Shown here: piece after piece, positions 44,658 to 54,287 of the stretch
How the letters are laid out: every line of letters starts with the position of its first letter
Position numbering within the stretch: the stretch's first letter is position 1
From: Crassaminicella indica
Lineage (GTDB): Bacteria; Bacillota; Clostridia; Peptostreptococcales; Thermotaleaceae
Assembly (NCBI RefSeq): GCF_019203185.1
Contig: NZ_CP078093.1
Span: 186,001-250,000 of the forward strand
DNA length: 64,000 nucleotides
Reading direction: 5' to 3'
Position numbers and translations under genes: made by a program
Notes under the pieces: generated by a model
What the model was told of the DNA's origin: nothing
Database searches by the model: none
What the model saw: only the letters and a program-made list of their open reading frames with translations

Positions 44658-45179
44658 TTAATACAAAAGTATTCCCATTATCCCAGCCAAAACAATCCCT
44701 AATATAGGATGAAGCTTTAATTTATTTAAACCTAAAAATATAATAATCGCAATACATACACTTTTTATATCTATCAGAGCTGTTTTTCCAACTGTTACTG
44801 CCGCACTCAATACAAGTCCTAATACAGCAGGTCTTATCCCTTTAAATACAGCCTTTGTTTCCTTAGCATCCTTAATCTTAATAAAGTATTTTGCTAAAAT
44901 AGTAATCAATATAAAGGATACCATAACAATTCCAAAGCTTCCTGAAAGACCACCTAAAATTCCTGCAACCTTATATCCTGCAAATGTTGAAGAATTTATA
45001 GCGATAGGACCTGGCGTCATCTGTGCAATAGCAATAATATCTATAAACTCATTAGATGTAATCCAATGATGTTTATCTACTATCTCCTTTTCAATAAAAG
45101 GAAGCATTGCTAATCCTCCACCAAAACTAAAAGCACCTATTTTCATAAATATAATAAATATTTCAACAATTATCTTCAT
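44658..45179 (-). CDS. Chromate transporter-family protein, half-size (second of pair)
   Basis: 173 residues, one CHR domain with about five helices: FSFGGGLAMLPFIEKEIV, ITSNEFIDIIAIAQMTPGPIAINSSTFAGY (read in parts). Half-size CHR proteins work as two-gene pairs; this one overlaps the first gene by 17 bp, with SD AAAGGAGAAAATTC in that gene. In anaerobes the natural substrate is uncertain (chromate or sulfate-like anions). 16 bp before the GH18 gene. Confidence 0.85.
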   Translation of the reverse strand: MKIIVEIFIIFMKIGAFSFGGGLAMLPFIEKEIVDKHHWITSNEFIDIIAIAQMTPGPIAINSSTFAGYKVAGILGGLSGSFGIVMVSFILITILAKYFIKIKDAKETKAVFKGIRPAVLGLVLSAAVTVGKTALIDIKSVCIAIIIFLGLNKLKLHPILGIVLAGIMGILLY

Positions 45180-45714
45180 CAGAATTTTCTCCTTTAAAAA
45201 GCATATATCCTAATATTCCTGAAAAAATAATTACAAGTATTGGATGTATATGAAATAATGTAATACACAATACACTCCCAATAACCCAGCCTATATTTAA
45301 AATACTTTTTGGCAATGTCTTTCCAAGCTTAATAACAGCTGCTAAAATAAGAGCTACTACAGCTGGTCGAATGCCTCTAAAAATGGCTTCAACCCATACA
45401 TTGTTTTGAAATTGTAGAAAAAAAGCTGCAACGATCAAAATAATAACAACAGAAGGAAGCATCGTTCCTATACAGCCAAGCAAAGCGCCCTTAAAACCGA
45501 AAAGTCTATAGCCAATATAGGTAGAAGTATTTATGGCCAACGCCCCCGGTATAGTCTGTGCTAAAGCTATAATATCAATAAATTCATCTTCATCAATCCA
45601 CTTGTTTTTTTCTACTATTTCATCTTGAATCAAAGGAATCATTGCGTATCCTCCACCCAAAGTAAAGGTGCCTATCTTCATAAAAATAAAAAACATTCTG
45701 AGCAGTTGATTCAT
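45163..45714 (-). CDS. Chromate transporter-family protein, half-size (first of pair)
   Basis: 183 residues, one CHR domain: FTLGGGYAMIPLIQDEIV and IIALAQTIPGALAINTSTYIGYR, similar to but distinct from its partner. Start at ATG 45714 (MNQLLRMFF) behind GAGAGGAAAAAG; the frame is open for 38 more codons upstream without a ribosome site. Forms an overlapping pair with the next gene, as usual for two-protein CHR transporters. Confidence 0.85.
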   Translation of the reverse strand: MNQLLRMFFIFMKIGTFTLGGGYAMIPLIQDEIVEKNKWIDEDEFIDIIALAQTIPGALAINTSTYIGYRLFGFKGALLGCIGTMLPSVVIILIVAAFFLQFQNNVWVEAIFRGIRPAVVALILAAVIKLGKTLPKSILNIGWVIGSVLCITLFHIHPILVIIFSGILGYMLFKGENSDEDNC

Positions 45715-45854
45715 TCTCTTTTTCCTCTCCATACATTTATTATATAAATTTTTACAAAAGTTAACTTTACTAAAAAGTTTATATAATTTATTCATTCCTG
45801 TCAATTTATACATAAACCTTATGATCATTGAAATTCATTATATAGAAATAGATG

Positions 45855-45895
45855 TATCAAAAGCTTCCATATAATATTCATGGAAGCTTTTGATA
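45855..45895. promoter_or_regulatory. 16-bp perfect inverted repeat between chromate-transporter and DMT genes
   Basis: TATCAAAAGCTTCCAT and its exact reverse complement separated by 9 bp, in the divergent gap upstream of both genes. Could be an attenuator in either leader or a binding site. Confidence 0.5.
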
Positions 45896-45950
45896 GTTTA
45901 TGTTAAAATTATTGGGGGGAATTACTAGTATATCACAGGAGGAACACTTT

Positions 45951-46838
45951 ATGAACAAGAAATATAAGGCAGATTTGGCATTACTTTTTGTTACCTTAGC
46001 ATGGGGACTTTCTTTTATCCTTACAAAAAATTCATTAGATGCATTATCTACTTTTAATTTTTTAGCAATTCGATTTTTCATCGCCGCAATATCTGCTGCT
46101 GTAATTTTTTATAAAAGAGTTTTAAAATTAAATAAATCAACTTTAAAATATGGAATATTGATTGGTGTAATTATGTTTTCAGGCTATGCTTTTCAAACTG
46201 TAGGACTTAACTACACTACAGCATCTAAATCTGCTTTTATAAGCAGTTTATGTGTTGTTTTAGTTCCTATATTTTCATCACTTTTGCTGAAAAAAAGACC
46301 AAAGCCTGCTGCTATTTTTGGTGTTATACTTTCTACAATAGGATTAGGACTATTAACGCTCAATGGCAGTCTTAGTTTAAACCTCGGAGACCTTTTAAGC
46401 CTTTTATGTGCCTTTTGCTTTGCTTTTCAAATTTTAGCAATCTCAAAGTATTCAGTAAAGGTAGATACAATAAATCTTGCTATTATACAAATTATTGTTG
46501 TAGGATTATTAAGTATTATTGTAAGCCTTTTATTTGAAGCTCCTACTCTTCCTAGTAATAAAAAGGTATGGGTCGATATTTTATTTTTAAGCTTTTTTTG
46601 TACTTCAGGTGCATTTATTATCCAAAATACTGCACAAAAGCATACTTCAGCCACCCATGCAGCACTAATTTTTACAGGTGAACCTGTATTTGCAGCTATA
46701 TTTGGATATTTCATATGTGGAGAAATATTGAGTGTTCGAGGCTTTATTGGTGGTTTCTTGATTGTTTCTTCTATGCTTTTAGCCGAGCTTGAAATAAAAA
46801 TTCCTTTTTTAAAATCAAAAAAATACATGTATAAGTAA
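45951..46838 (+). CDS. DMT-superfamily permease (EamA family)
   Basis: 295 residues, ten transmembrane helices in two EamA repeats: LFVTLAWGLSFILTKNSLDALSTFNFLAIRF at the start and the second repeat near LIFTGEPVFAAIFGYFICGE (both read in parts). Likely exports metabolites or amino acids; substrate unknown. ATG 45951 follows CAGGAGGAACAC. The last codons and the TAA stop (46836-46838) lie in the end of a repeat element that begins at 46834, so the natural C-terminus may once have been different. A partial relative is at 63.2 kb. Confidence 0.88.
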   Translation: MNKKYKADLALLFVTLAWGLSFILTKNSLDALSTFNFLAIRFFIAAISAAVIFYKRVLKLNKSTLKYGILIGVIMFSGYAFQTVGLNYTTASKSAFISSLCVVLVPIFSSLLLKKRPKPAAIFGVILSTIGLGLLTLNGSLSLNLGDLLSLLCAFCFAFQILAISKYSVKVDTINLAIIQIIVVGLLSIIVSLLFEAPTLPSNKKVWVDILFLSFFCTSGAFIIQNTAQKHTSATHAALIFTGEPVFAAIFGYFICGEILSVRGFIGGFLIVSSMLLAELEIKIPFLKSKKYMYK

Positions 46839-47064
46839 ACAACTTTAAAATGAAATATAAAAGATAGTTCATTCCAGATAACTTTTGAAAAAACAAAACT
46901 TCATTCCATGAAAAAATACTAAACCTTCAAAACTCACTTCGTTCAAACAATGAAGGTTCTTAACGTATTTTTTATGTAATTTCAGTAAGTTTTTTTACAA
47001 AAGTTATCGAAGTCATTCACTTATCTTTATATATTTCTTTTTTTTTATGTTGATGTTGTTTACC
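46834..47064 (-). repeat. Dispersed repeat, full-length copy 2 (231 bp, MITE-like)
   Basis: Opposite orientation to copy 1 and nearly identical to it. Ends AGTAAACAAC and GTTGTTTACC form short terminal inverted repeats; TATA flanks both sides (46830-46833 and 47065-47068). The left end supplies the stop codon of the DMT permease gene. The remaining gap to lon (47069-47424) is AT-rich and holds no gene; a TTGACG near 47284 and TATACA near 47312 are the only promoter-like boxes, with a long spacer. Confidence 0.9.
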
Positions 47065-47424
47065 TATAGATGAACAACGTCAAAATTAAATAATGAAGTG
47101 TAAAAAGATAAGAAAATACTACCTTCCATTTTTCACTTTTCATTAACAAATATCTCTCAAGGATAGCTTTGAATGTTGAAAAATCTTTTATAGTATACGA
47201 TATGCTGCTTTATATAGCAATAACGGAATATATTGAAAAATAACTATGCTTTATATATAATAGTGTATTGTAAAGTCTTACATTGACGAAAAAAGTATTT
47301 TTTAAAAAATTATACATAACAAACAAAGACTTTGATATCAAGTATGTAACATAGTTAAGAGAATAAATTCCTTTTAATTACAAAAAATAATGTTGTTATT
47401 GTACAAAACAAGGAGTTGATAATC

Positions 47425-49773
47425 GTGGGAGGTAAAAAATTGAAAAAACGTGAATTACCACTGATTCCACTCAGAGGACTTTCGATTTTTCCATATATGG
47501 TACTGCATTTTGATGTAGGAAGAGAAAAATCAATCAATGCATTAGAAGAAGCTATGGTAAATAATCAATTAGTATTTTTGACAACACAAAAAGAAGCGGA
47601 AACAGATTTACCAACACCAGAAGATTTTTATCAGGTAGGAACGGTTTGCAAAATAAAACAAATGCTAAAGCTTCCTGAAGATGCAATCAGAGTGTTAGTA
47701 GAAGGTATTTCTAGAGCAAAAATTACAAAATTTTTGCAAGAAGACCCTTATTTTGAATGTGAAGTAGAAGAAATAATATACGAAGGTGAAATAGATATCG
47801 ATAAAGAGCTTGAAGCATTAATGAGAACAGTAACAAATACCTTTGAGGATTACATAAGCGTTAGTAATCGTATTTCTCCTGAAGTATTTATGAATGTTAC
47901 TACTATTGAAGAACCCGGAAGGCTTGCAGATGTTATGGCTTCTCATATGATTCTAAAAATAGAGCAAAAGCAAGAAATATTAGAAGCCTTTGATCCTAAA
48001 GAGCGTTTAGAAGTACTTTATAAAATACTTTTAAGAGAAATAGAAGTATTAGAGATTGAAAGAGATATTAATGTTCGCGTAAAAAAGCAAATCAATAAAG
48101 TTCAAAAGGAATACTATTTAAAGGAACAATTAAAAGCAATTCAAGAGGAATTAGGAGAAGAAGGAGATTTTTACGAAGAAACAGAGGAATACAAAGAAAG
48201 AATCAAAAAAGCAAAGCTTCCTAAAGAAGTTAAAAAGAAGGTAAATAAGGAGCTTAATAGGCTTTTTAAATTATCTCCAAGCTCCGCTGAAAGTGGTGTA
48301 ATCAGAAATTATGTAGATTGGATTTTAGAGCTTCCGTGGGCAAAGGAAAGCAAAGACCGAATTGATATTAAAAAAGCAAAAGTCATATTAGATGAAGATC
48401 ATTATGGACTAAAGGATGTTAAAGAAAGAATTTTAGAATATCTAGCAATAAGACAGCTGTCTAAAAGTATGAAAGGACCTATTCTTTGCTTGGTAGGCCC
48501 TCCTGGAGTAGGAAAGACTTCTATTGCAAAATCTATTGCGAGAAGTTTAAATCGAAAGTTTGTAAGAATGTCTCTTGGAGGTGTTCGAGATGAAGCAGAG
48601 ATTAGAGGTCATCGCCGAACTTATGTAGGAGCTATACCGGGAAGAATAATGGCTTCAATCAAAGAATGTGGTTCTAAAAACCCTGTATTTCTATTCGATG
48701 AAATTGATAAATTGAGTCATGATTTTAGAGGGGACCCAGCATCTGCATTATTAGAAGTACTAGATCCTGAACAAAATAAAGAATTTACAGATCATTATTT
48801 AGAAGTTCCATTTGATTTATCTAAAGTAATGTTTATTACAACAGCAAATAGTTTAGGAACTATTCCAAGACCTCTACTTGATAGAATGGAAGTTATAGAG
48901 GTATCTGGATATACAGAAGAAGAGAAATTAAAAATTGCAAAAAAATACCTACTTCCTAAGCAAAAAAAAGAGCATGGGCTTGAAGAAAATAATCTTCAAA
49001 TATCAGAACAAACACTTCGAGATGTAATTAACTACTATACAAGGGAATCTGGTGTTAGAAATTTAGAAAGACAAATTGCCACATTATGTAGAAAAGCTGC
49101 AAAGAAAATAGTTGAGAAGAAGATAAAAATTGTTCGAATAAATACCAGTAATCTAATTAATTATCTTGGAAGAAAAAAATATAGATATGAAAAGATTAAA
49201 GAAAATCATGAGATCGGTGTTGTAACAGGTCTTGCTTGGACAAGGGTCGGTGGAGATACTTTATCCATAGAAGTAACAACTATGAAAGGAAATGGCAAGC
49301 TTGTACTAACAGGTCAGCTCGGAGATGTAATGAAAGAATCTGCAAGAGCTGGAATTAGTTATATTCGCTCTAAGATTGAATCATTAAAGATACCAGAAGA
49401 TTTTTATCAAAAGCTTGATATTCATATACATATACCAGAAGGAGCTATACCAAAGGATGGACCTTCTGCAGGAATTACTATGGCGACCGCAGTTATATCA
49501 GAGCTTACTAAAATACCTATTAACAAAAATGTAGCAATGACAGGAGAGATTACACTAAGAGGTAGAGTCTTACCTGTAGGTGGAATTAAAGAAAAAGTAT
49601 TAGCTGCAAATAGAGCAGGTATTACAAAAATATTATTACCTATTGATAATGAAAAGGATATAGAAGATATCCCAGAAAATGTAAGAAAGAAATTAACATT
49701 TGTACTTGTAGAAAATATGGATCAAGTTTTAGAACATGCATTAGTTCGGAAGGAAGAAAATGATGAAGATTAA
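47425..49773 (+). CDS. lon: ATP-dependent protease La
   Basis: About 782 residues: N-terminal substrate domain (about 10-200, [15 protein letters not shown]), AAA+ domain with [11 protein letters not shown] (Walker A) and [10 protein letters not shown] (Walker B), and the serine/lysine protease domain with [14 protein letters not shown] (catalytic Ser) and the downstream [11 protein letters not shown] (Lys). Degrades damaged and regulatory proteins. Start is uncertain: GTG 47425 has AAGGAG upstream, while TTG 47440 (MKKRELPL as translated) has GGGAGG 7 nt before it. Overlaps engB by 14 bp, the usual lon-engB pairing. Confidence 0.95.
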   Translation: MGGKKLKKRELPLIPLRGLSIFPYMVLHFDVGREKSINALEEAMVNNQLVFLTTQKEAETDLPTPEDFYQVGTVCKIKQMLKLPEDAIRVLVEGISRAKITKFLQEDPYFECEVEEIIYEGEIDIDKELEALMRTVTNTFEDYISVSNRISPEVFMNVTTIEEPGRLADVMASHMILKIEQKQEILEAFDPKERLEVLYKILLREIEVLEIERDINVRVKKQINKVQKEYYLKEQLKAIQEELGEEGDFYEETEEYKERIKKAKLPKEVKKKVNKELNRLFKLSPSSAESGVIRNYVDWILELPWAKESKDRIDIKKAKVILDEDHYGLKDVKERILEYLAIRQLSKSMKGPILCLVGPPGVGKTSIAKSIARSLNRKFVRMSLGGVRDEAEIRGHRRTYVGAIPGRIMASIKECGSKNPVFLFDEIDKLSHDFRGDPASALLEVLDPEQNKEFTDHYLEVPFDLSKVMFITTANSLGTIPRPLLDRMEVIEVSGYTEEEKLKIAKKYLLPKQKKEHGLEENNLQISEQTLRDVINYYTRESGVRNLERQIATLCRKAAKKIVEKKIKIVRINTSNLINYLGRKKYRYEKIKENHEIGVVTGLAWTRVGGDTLSIEVTTMKGNGKLVLTGQLGDVMKESARAGISYIRSKIESLKIPEDFYQKLDIHIHIPEGAIPKDGPSAGITMATAVISELTKIPINKNVAMTGEITLRGRVLPVGGIKEKVLAANRAGITKILLPIDNEKDIEDIPENVRKKLTFVLVENMDQVLEHALVRKEENDED

Positions 49774-50386
49774 AAGTGCAGAAATTATTATAAGTGCAGT
49801 AAAAGAAGAACAATATCCTCAAGATGATCTACCAGAAATTGCTTTAGCTGGCAGGTCAAATGTAGGAAAATCATCTCTTATCAATCTTTTAGTAAATAGA
49901 AGAAAACTAGCTAGAACTAGCTCTAGCCCTGGAAAAACTCAAACTATTAACTTTTATGAGATAAATAAACAGTTTCGATTTGTAGATTTGCCAGGATATG
50001 GTTATGCTAAAGTAGCTAAAGCTAGCAAAAAACAATGGGGAAAAATGATGGATACATACTTAAATAATAGAAAAAATCTGATAGATGTTTTTCAGCTTGT
50101 AGATATTCGTCATGCTCCTACACAACAAGATAAGCATATGTATAGCTGGATTAAGCATTTTGGCTTTAATGGTATTGTTATTGCTACAAAATTGGATAAA
50201 ATAAAAAGAGGCCAAAGACAAAAGCAGCTAAATATTATACGAAAAGAGCTTTGCATGGAAAGTGAAGATATATTATTGCCTGTTTCTTCAGATACTAGAG
50301 AAGGAAAAGAAGAGCTTTGGCAGTTCATTACTGAAATTTTTAAAGTAAATGGATTTGATTTTGAAGCAGAGCAGACAATTAAGTAA
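49760..50386 (+). CDS. engB: Ribosome biogenesis GTP-binding protein EngB/YsxC
   Basis: 208 residues, Era-like GTPase needed for 50S subunit assembly. Motifs: [12 protein letters not shown] (G1), the switch [12 protein letters not shown] (G2), [10 protein letters not shown] (G3), TKLDK (G4). Starts inside the end of lon (ATGATGAAG), with AAGGAAGAAA before it, so translation is coupled. Either of two adjacent ATGs may be used. Ends at a bidirectional terminator. Confidence 0.95.
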   Translation: MMKIKSAEIIISAVKEEQYPQDDLPEIALAGRSNVGKSSLINLLVNRRKLARTSSSPGKTQTINFYEINKQFRFVDLPGYGYAKVAKASKKQWGKMMDTYLNNRKNLIDVFQLVDIRHAPTQQDKHMYSWIKHFGFNGIVIATKLDKIKRGQRQKQLNIIRKELCMESEDILLPVSSDTREGKEELWQFITEIFKVNGFDFEAEQTIK

Positions 50387-50390
50387 ATCA

Positions 50391-50427
50391 AAAAACACTA
50401 TGTATTTACAACTACATAGTGTTTTTT
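50391..50427. terminator. Bidirectional terminator between engB and the M3 peptidase gene
   Basis: AAAAAACACTATGTA with TACATAGTGTTTTTT, 8-nt loop. The reverse-strand side overlaps the end of the peptidase gene. Confidence 0.92.
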
Positions 50428-52094
50428 AAATATTTTTCTATTTCTTCAGCAACTGACTTTATACTTTCATCTTTAAAAGGAGAATCTAAATTGGCAAGGT
50501 CTACTAATTCTAAAAAGGATTTACTTCCTCCAGCCCTACAAAGCTTTAGATAATCTTTCCATGCTCTATCAAAATCATCTCTTGATTTTTTTAAAAATTG
50601 GAATGCACAGATTTCTGCTAATACATAATCAATATAATAAAATGGATTTTTAAATATATGTCCCTGTTGGTACCAATACCCCCCATTTTCTAAAAATTCA
50701 TTTCCATCATAGTCCCTATGAGGAAGATATTTTTTCTCTATTGCTCTCCACATATTTTTCCTTTCCTTCGGTGTTGCATTTGGATGTTCATATACATAAT
50801 GTTGAAATTCATCTACAACAACACCATAAGGAATAAACAAAAAAGCTTCGGTTAAATGACCAAACTTATATTTCTTCACATCTTCAAAAAATAGTTCCAT
50901 CCACGGATAAGTAAAAAACTCCATGCTCATAGAATGTATTTCACAAGCATCTAAAGTCGGAAAATGATATTCAGGTATATCATACTGTCTACTTTCATAA
51001 ACTTGAAAAGCATGACCTGCTTCATGTGTCAATACATCTATATCATCTCCCGTACCATTAAAGTTTGAAAATATAAAAGGAGCTTTATATTTAGCAATAT
51101 ATGTACAATATCCTCCTGGAGCCTTTCCACTCCTGCTTAAAGCATCTATCAATTCATGCTCCATCATGTATTCAAAAAATATTTTCGTTTCATTAGATAA
51201 TGCTTCATACATTTTCTTTCCAGCTTGAAGTATCGCCTTAGCATCTCCTTTAGGTTTTGCATTCCCATCTAAAAATATAAGGATTTCATCATAATATTTC
51301 AAGCTTTCTAAATTTAATCTCTTTCTTTGCTTTTCTCTTAATTTTGTAGCCACAGGCACAATATATGCTTTTACTTGCTCTCTTAAAAATTTAACCATGT
51401 CTGCATCATAATCTGTTCTAAGCATACGAATATAACCAAGCTCCACAAAATTGTCATAGCCTAGCTTTTGAGCCATAGTTGTTCTTACCTTTACTAACTT
51501 ATCATATATTTCATCAAACTTTTCTTCATTTTCCTTGAAAAAGTTATATTTTGCTTCATTAGCTCTCTTTCGCAGCTTTATATCCGATGACATTTGAAAA
51601 GGTCTTAACTGTGGAAGAGTTCTCTCTTTCCCTTCAAAATATATTTTAGCTGATGATAAAAGCTTAGTATATTCGCTCATCAGCTTATTTTCAAGCTTTA
51701 AATCATCAATAATCTCTGGTGAAAAGCTCTTCACCTTAAGCTTTGCAATATTAAAAAGCTGCTCTCCCCATTTTTCCTTTAAATGCTCTTTATATTTTGA
51801 ATTCACTAATGCATCATAATATTTGGCAACTAATCCTTCATAAATAGGACTATTTTCATCAAAATAGTTTTGTTCCTCTTCATATGCTTTATCTTGGGTA
51901 TTTATCGTATATCTGATATAAGCAATCTGCTCCATAGACTCAAATTCATTTCTTAATTCATTAATCTTTAGCATCAAAGCATCTTGTTCTTTGTAATTTT
52001 CTGCTTTAATAAAAGCATTTAACAATTGATTAAATTGTTCCTCAAAAGCTTTTATATCAGGTCTTTTGTATTCGTATTCACTGAATTTCATCAT
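50412..52094 (-). CDS. M3 family oligoendopeptidase (second PepF-like protein)
   Basis: 560 residues. Zinc site HEAGH in DVLTHEAGHAFQVYES, with the third ligand Glu in LDACEIHSMSMEFF. The order and spacing are those of M3 oligoendopeptidases, but the sequence is only distantly related to pepF at 3.9-5.8 kb, so it probably has a different peptide preference. AAGGTGAA stands before two adjacent ATGs (52094 and 52091); the second has the better spacing. Single gene, terminator shared with engB. Confidence 0.92.
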   Translation of the reverse strand: MMKFSEYEYKRPDIKAFEEQFNQLLNAFIKAENYKEQDALMLKINELRNEFESMEQIAYIRYTINTQDKAYEEEQNYFDENSPIYEGLVAKYYDALVNSKYKEHLKEKWGEQLFNIAKLKVKSFSPEIIDDLKLENKLMSEYTKLLSSAKIYFEGKERTLPQLRPFQMSSDIKLRKRANEAKYNFFKENEEKFDEIYDKLVKVRTTMAQKLGYDNFVELGYIRMLRTDYDADMVKFLREQVKAYIVPVATKLREKQRKRLNLESLKYYDEILIFLDGNAKPKGDAKAILQAGKKMYEALSNETKIFFEYMMEHELIDALSRSGKAPGGYCTYIAKYKAPFIFSNFNGTGDDIDVLTHEAGHAFQVYESRQYDIPEYHFPTLDACEIHSMSMEFFTYPWMELFFEDVKKYKFGHLTEAFLFIPYGVVVDEFQHYVYEHPNATPKERKNMWRAIEKKYLPHRDYDGNEFLENGGYWYQQGHIFKNPFYYIDYVLAEICAFQFLKKSRDDFDRAWKDYLKLCRAGGSKSFLELVDLANLDSPFKDESIKSVAEEIEKYLKNTM

Positions 52095-52144
52095 TTCACC
52101 TTCCTAACCAAAAACTGTATTTATTTTTTACACTCAACACTCAT

Positions 52145-52215
52145 AAAAATAGTTCATTCCATGAAAAAATAATAAACCTTCAAAACTCACTTCATTAAGA
52201 AAATGAAGGTTATTA
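52145..52215 (-). repeat. Fragment of the dispersed repeat (central hairpin)
   Basis: ATAGTTCATTCCATGAAAAA through AACCTTCAAAACTCACTTC to TGAAGGTT matches the centre and right arm of the full copies. A 28-bp segment lying between two CATTCCA repeats in the full copies is missing here. The central hairpin is preserved but no ends are. The gap 52095-52346 otherwise shows only AT-rich sequence. Confidence 0.65.
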
Positions 52216-52346
52216 TATTATACTTAACAAATATATTATAACATAATAGCTGATACAAAGATTATCTATCCACTTTTTATATATATTTCTAGCTTGTAAA
52301 TTTTTTGTAATCGTAGTATCATAAAATCAAATAGAATATTCCAAAA

Positions 52347-52435
52347 GCTAGGGGAGCTGGTAAAACCAGCTGAGAGTAAGAATGTCGATTCTTTGACCCT
52401 TTCACCTGATCTGGATCATGCCAGCGTAGGGAAGC
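52347..52435 (+). ncRNA. TPP riboswitch (THI element) of thiD-thiE
   Basis: Consensus parts visible: GCTAGGGGAGCTGG, CAGCTGAGAGTAAG, GACCCTTTCACCTGATCTGG and GCCAGCGTAGGGAAGC. Followed 22 nt later by a terminator hairpin. Expected to shut off thiDE when thiamine pyrophosphate is present. Confidence 0.95.
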
Positions 52436-52456
52436 AATACATAAAGTAAAATGATT

Positions 52457-52490
52457 GCACTAATCCTTGTTGGATGAGTGCTTTTTATTT
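52457..52490 (+). terminator. Terminator of the TPP riboswitch expression platform
   Basis: GCACTAATCC with GGATGAGTGC, 5-nt loop, then CTTTTTATTTTTAT. Lies 57 bp before thiD. Confidence 0.85.
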
Positions 52491-52546
52491 TTATCAATAA
52501 AATCGGAATGCTTATTTCTCTTCATTCTTAAGAAAGGAGCAATAAT

Positions 52547-53347
52547 ATGAAGCATTGTTTAACTATTGCAGGATCTGATAGCAGCGGAGGTGCAGGAATT
52601 CAAGCAGATTTAAAAACATTTTCAGCCCACGCTACATTTGGTATGAGTATCATTACAGCAGTTACTGCTCAAAATACACAAGGCGTCTTTGATGTACAAG
52701 ATATTACCCCAACTGTAATTGCCAATCAGATCAAAGCAATTTTTGATGATATTCATGTTCACGGTATAAAAATTGGAATGGTATCTAAAACAGAAACTAT
52801 TGAAATAATTGCCAATACCCTTAAAAAATACGACCTTCCACCATTAGTACTAGATCCTGTTATGATTTCAAAAAGCGGATATAATCTATTAAAGCCAAAA
52901 GCAAAAAAAGCACTCATTGAAAAATTACTGCCTATGACCACGTTAATTACGCCAAATCTTCCAGAAGCAGAGGAAATATTAGGCTACAAAATAGAAGATT
53001 TAGAAAAAATGAAACTAGCAGCAAAAGACTTACATTATCTAGGTCCTAATTTTGTATTAGTAAAAGGCGGACATCTTTCAAAAACAGCCACAGATGTTTT
53101 ATATGATGGAAAAGAATTTTATTTATTTGATCAAGAAAGAATCAAAGCCACCCATACTCATGGTACAGGATGCACCTTATCATCAGCTATTACTGCCAAT
53201 TTAGCAAATGGAATGCATATTTATAAAGCAGTAAAAAAAGCAAAAGAATATATCACAATAGCTATTAAACATGGATTTTCTATTGGTCATGGAGTAGGTC
53301 CTACACATCACTTTTATGAACTTTATAAAAAGGCAGGTGTTTTATAA
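52547..53347 (+). CDS. thiD: Hydroxymethylpyrimidine/phosphomethylpyrimidine kinase
   Basis: Phosphorylates HMP and HMP-P in thiamine synthesis (cytosol). 266 residues, ribokinase fold. Start TIAGSDSSGGAGIQADLKTF is diagnostic of ThiD; the C-terminal anion-hole motif is THGTGCTLSSAI. SD is AAGGAGCAATA. First gene after the TPP riboswitch, followed 1 bp later by thiE. No thiM or thiC here, so the thiazole and HMP branches must be supplied from elsewhere. Confidence 0.95.
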   Translation: MKHCLTIAGSDSSGGAGIQADLKTFSAHATFGMSIITAVTAQNTQGVFDVQDITPTVIANQIKAIFDDIHVHGIKIGMVSKTETIEIIANTLKKYDLPPLVLDPVMISKSGYNLLKPKAKKALIEKLLPMTTLITPNLPEAEEILGYKIEDLEKMKLAAKDLHYLGPNFVLVKGGHLSKTATDVLYDGKEFYLFDQERIKATHTHGTGCTLSSAITANLANGMHIYKAVKKAKEYITIAIKHGFSIGHGVGPTHHFYELYKKAGVL

Positions 53348-53348
53348 A

Positions 53349-53987
53349 ATGCAAAAATACAGCATATCAAAAACAATGCATAAAACCATTTATTTAGTAA
53401 CAGATGATGCTAAAATGGATTTTGATACACTTTACCATAAAGTAGAAATGGCTCTTGACGGAGGTGTAAAGCTTTTACAATTAAGAGAAAAAAAATCTTC
53501 ATCAAGAGAATTTTATAATAATGCTCTCAAAATGAAATATTTATGCAAAAAATATGATATACCACTGATTATCAATGATCGAGTAGACATTGCTCAAGCC
53601 GTAGATGCTGATGGTGTTCATTTAGGACAAAGCGATTTACCATTAACCGTTGCTCGAAAAATATTAGGTCCTGAAAAGATTATAGGTATATCAGCAAGAA
53701 CTGTAGAAGACGCTATGCTTGCTGAAAAAAATAATGCTGACTATCTAGGTGTTGGAGCTGTATTTCCTACCAGCACTAAAAATGATGCAAAGGTCATATC
53801 AGAAAAAGTTTTTCACGACATTCAAGCTAAAGTATCTATTCCTATTGTAACCATTGGTGGGATCACATTAAATAATGCATCAACACTTATCAATAGAGGA
53901 GTAAATTGTATTGCTGTAGTTTCTGCAATATTAAATCAAGATAACCCAAAGGAAGCTGCAATATACTTGAATAATTTATTCAAATAA
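53349..53987 (+). CDS. thiE: Thiamine-phosphate synthase
   Basis: Joins HMP-PP and thiazole phosphate to thiamine monophosphate. 212 residues, TIM barrel. Motifs: VKLLQLREKKSSSREF, IINDRVDIAQAVDADGVHLGQSD, GVGAVFPTSTKNDA, PIVTIGGI (read in parts). Start at ATG 53349, 1 bp after the thiD stop, with AGGTG in the end of thiD; an upstream in-frame ATG would overlap thiD and has no site. Confidence 0.94.
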   Translation: MQKYSISKTMHKTIYLVTDDAKMDFDTLYHKVEMALDGGVKLLQLREKKSSSREFYNNALKMKYLCKKYDIPLIINDRVDIAQAVDADGVHLGQSDLPLTVARKILGPEKIIGISARTVEDAMLAEKNNADYLGVGAVFPTSTKNDAKVISEKVFHDIQAKVSIPIVTIGGITLNNASTLINRGVNCIAVVSAILNQDNPKEAAIYLNNLFK

Positions 53988-54031
53988 CTCTTTCTTCATT
54001 TATATGAAATTAACATATTTTCTTCATAAAA

Positions 54032-54065
54032 AAAATCCCCAATATTTTGCATATTCGGGATTTTA
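54032..54065 (+). terminator. Terminator of thiDE
   Basis: AAATCCC with GGGATTT extended by an AATAT/ATATT inner stem, followed by T-rich sequence. The rest of the 300-bp gap to the next gene is AT-rich without a clear signal. Confidence 0.75.
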
Positions 54066-54287
54066 CCTTTCTTGAATATTTTTTCATTTTGTCTTTATAA
54101 AAAATATCTATTATTCAATGATGTTTTAATGATATTTCTTATATTATTACGAAATAGTTTACAATCAAGAAAATAAGTTGTATCATATGCATAGAAAAAT
54201 AATATAAAAAGTAGAAAATGTTTTTCACTTCAGCTATTCACTTTTTTATTATATTTCTATCAGTATTTAAAAGGAGGTCTTGCAGAA

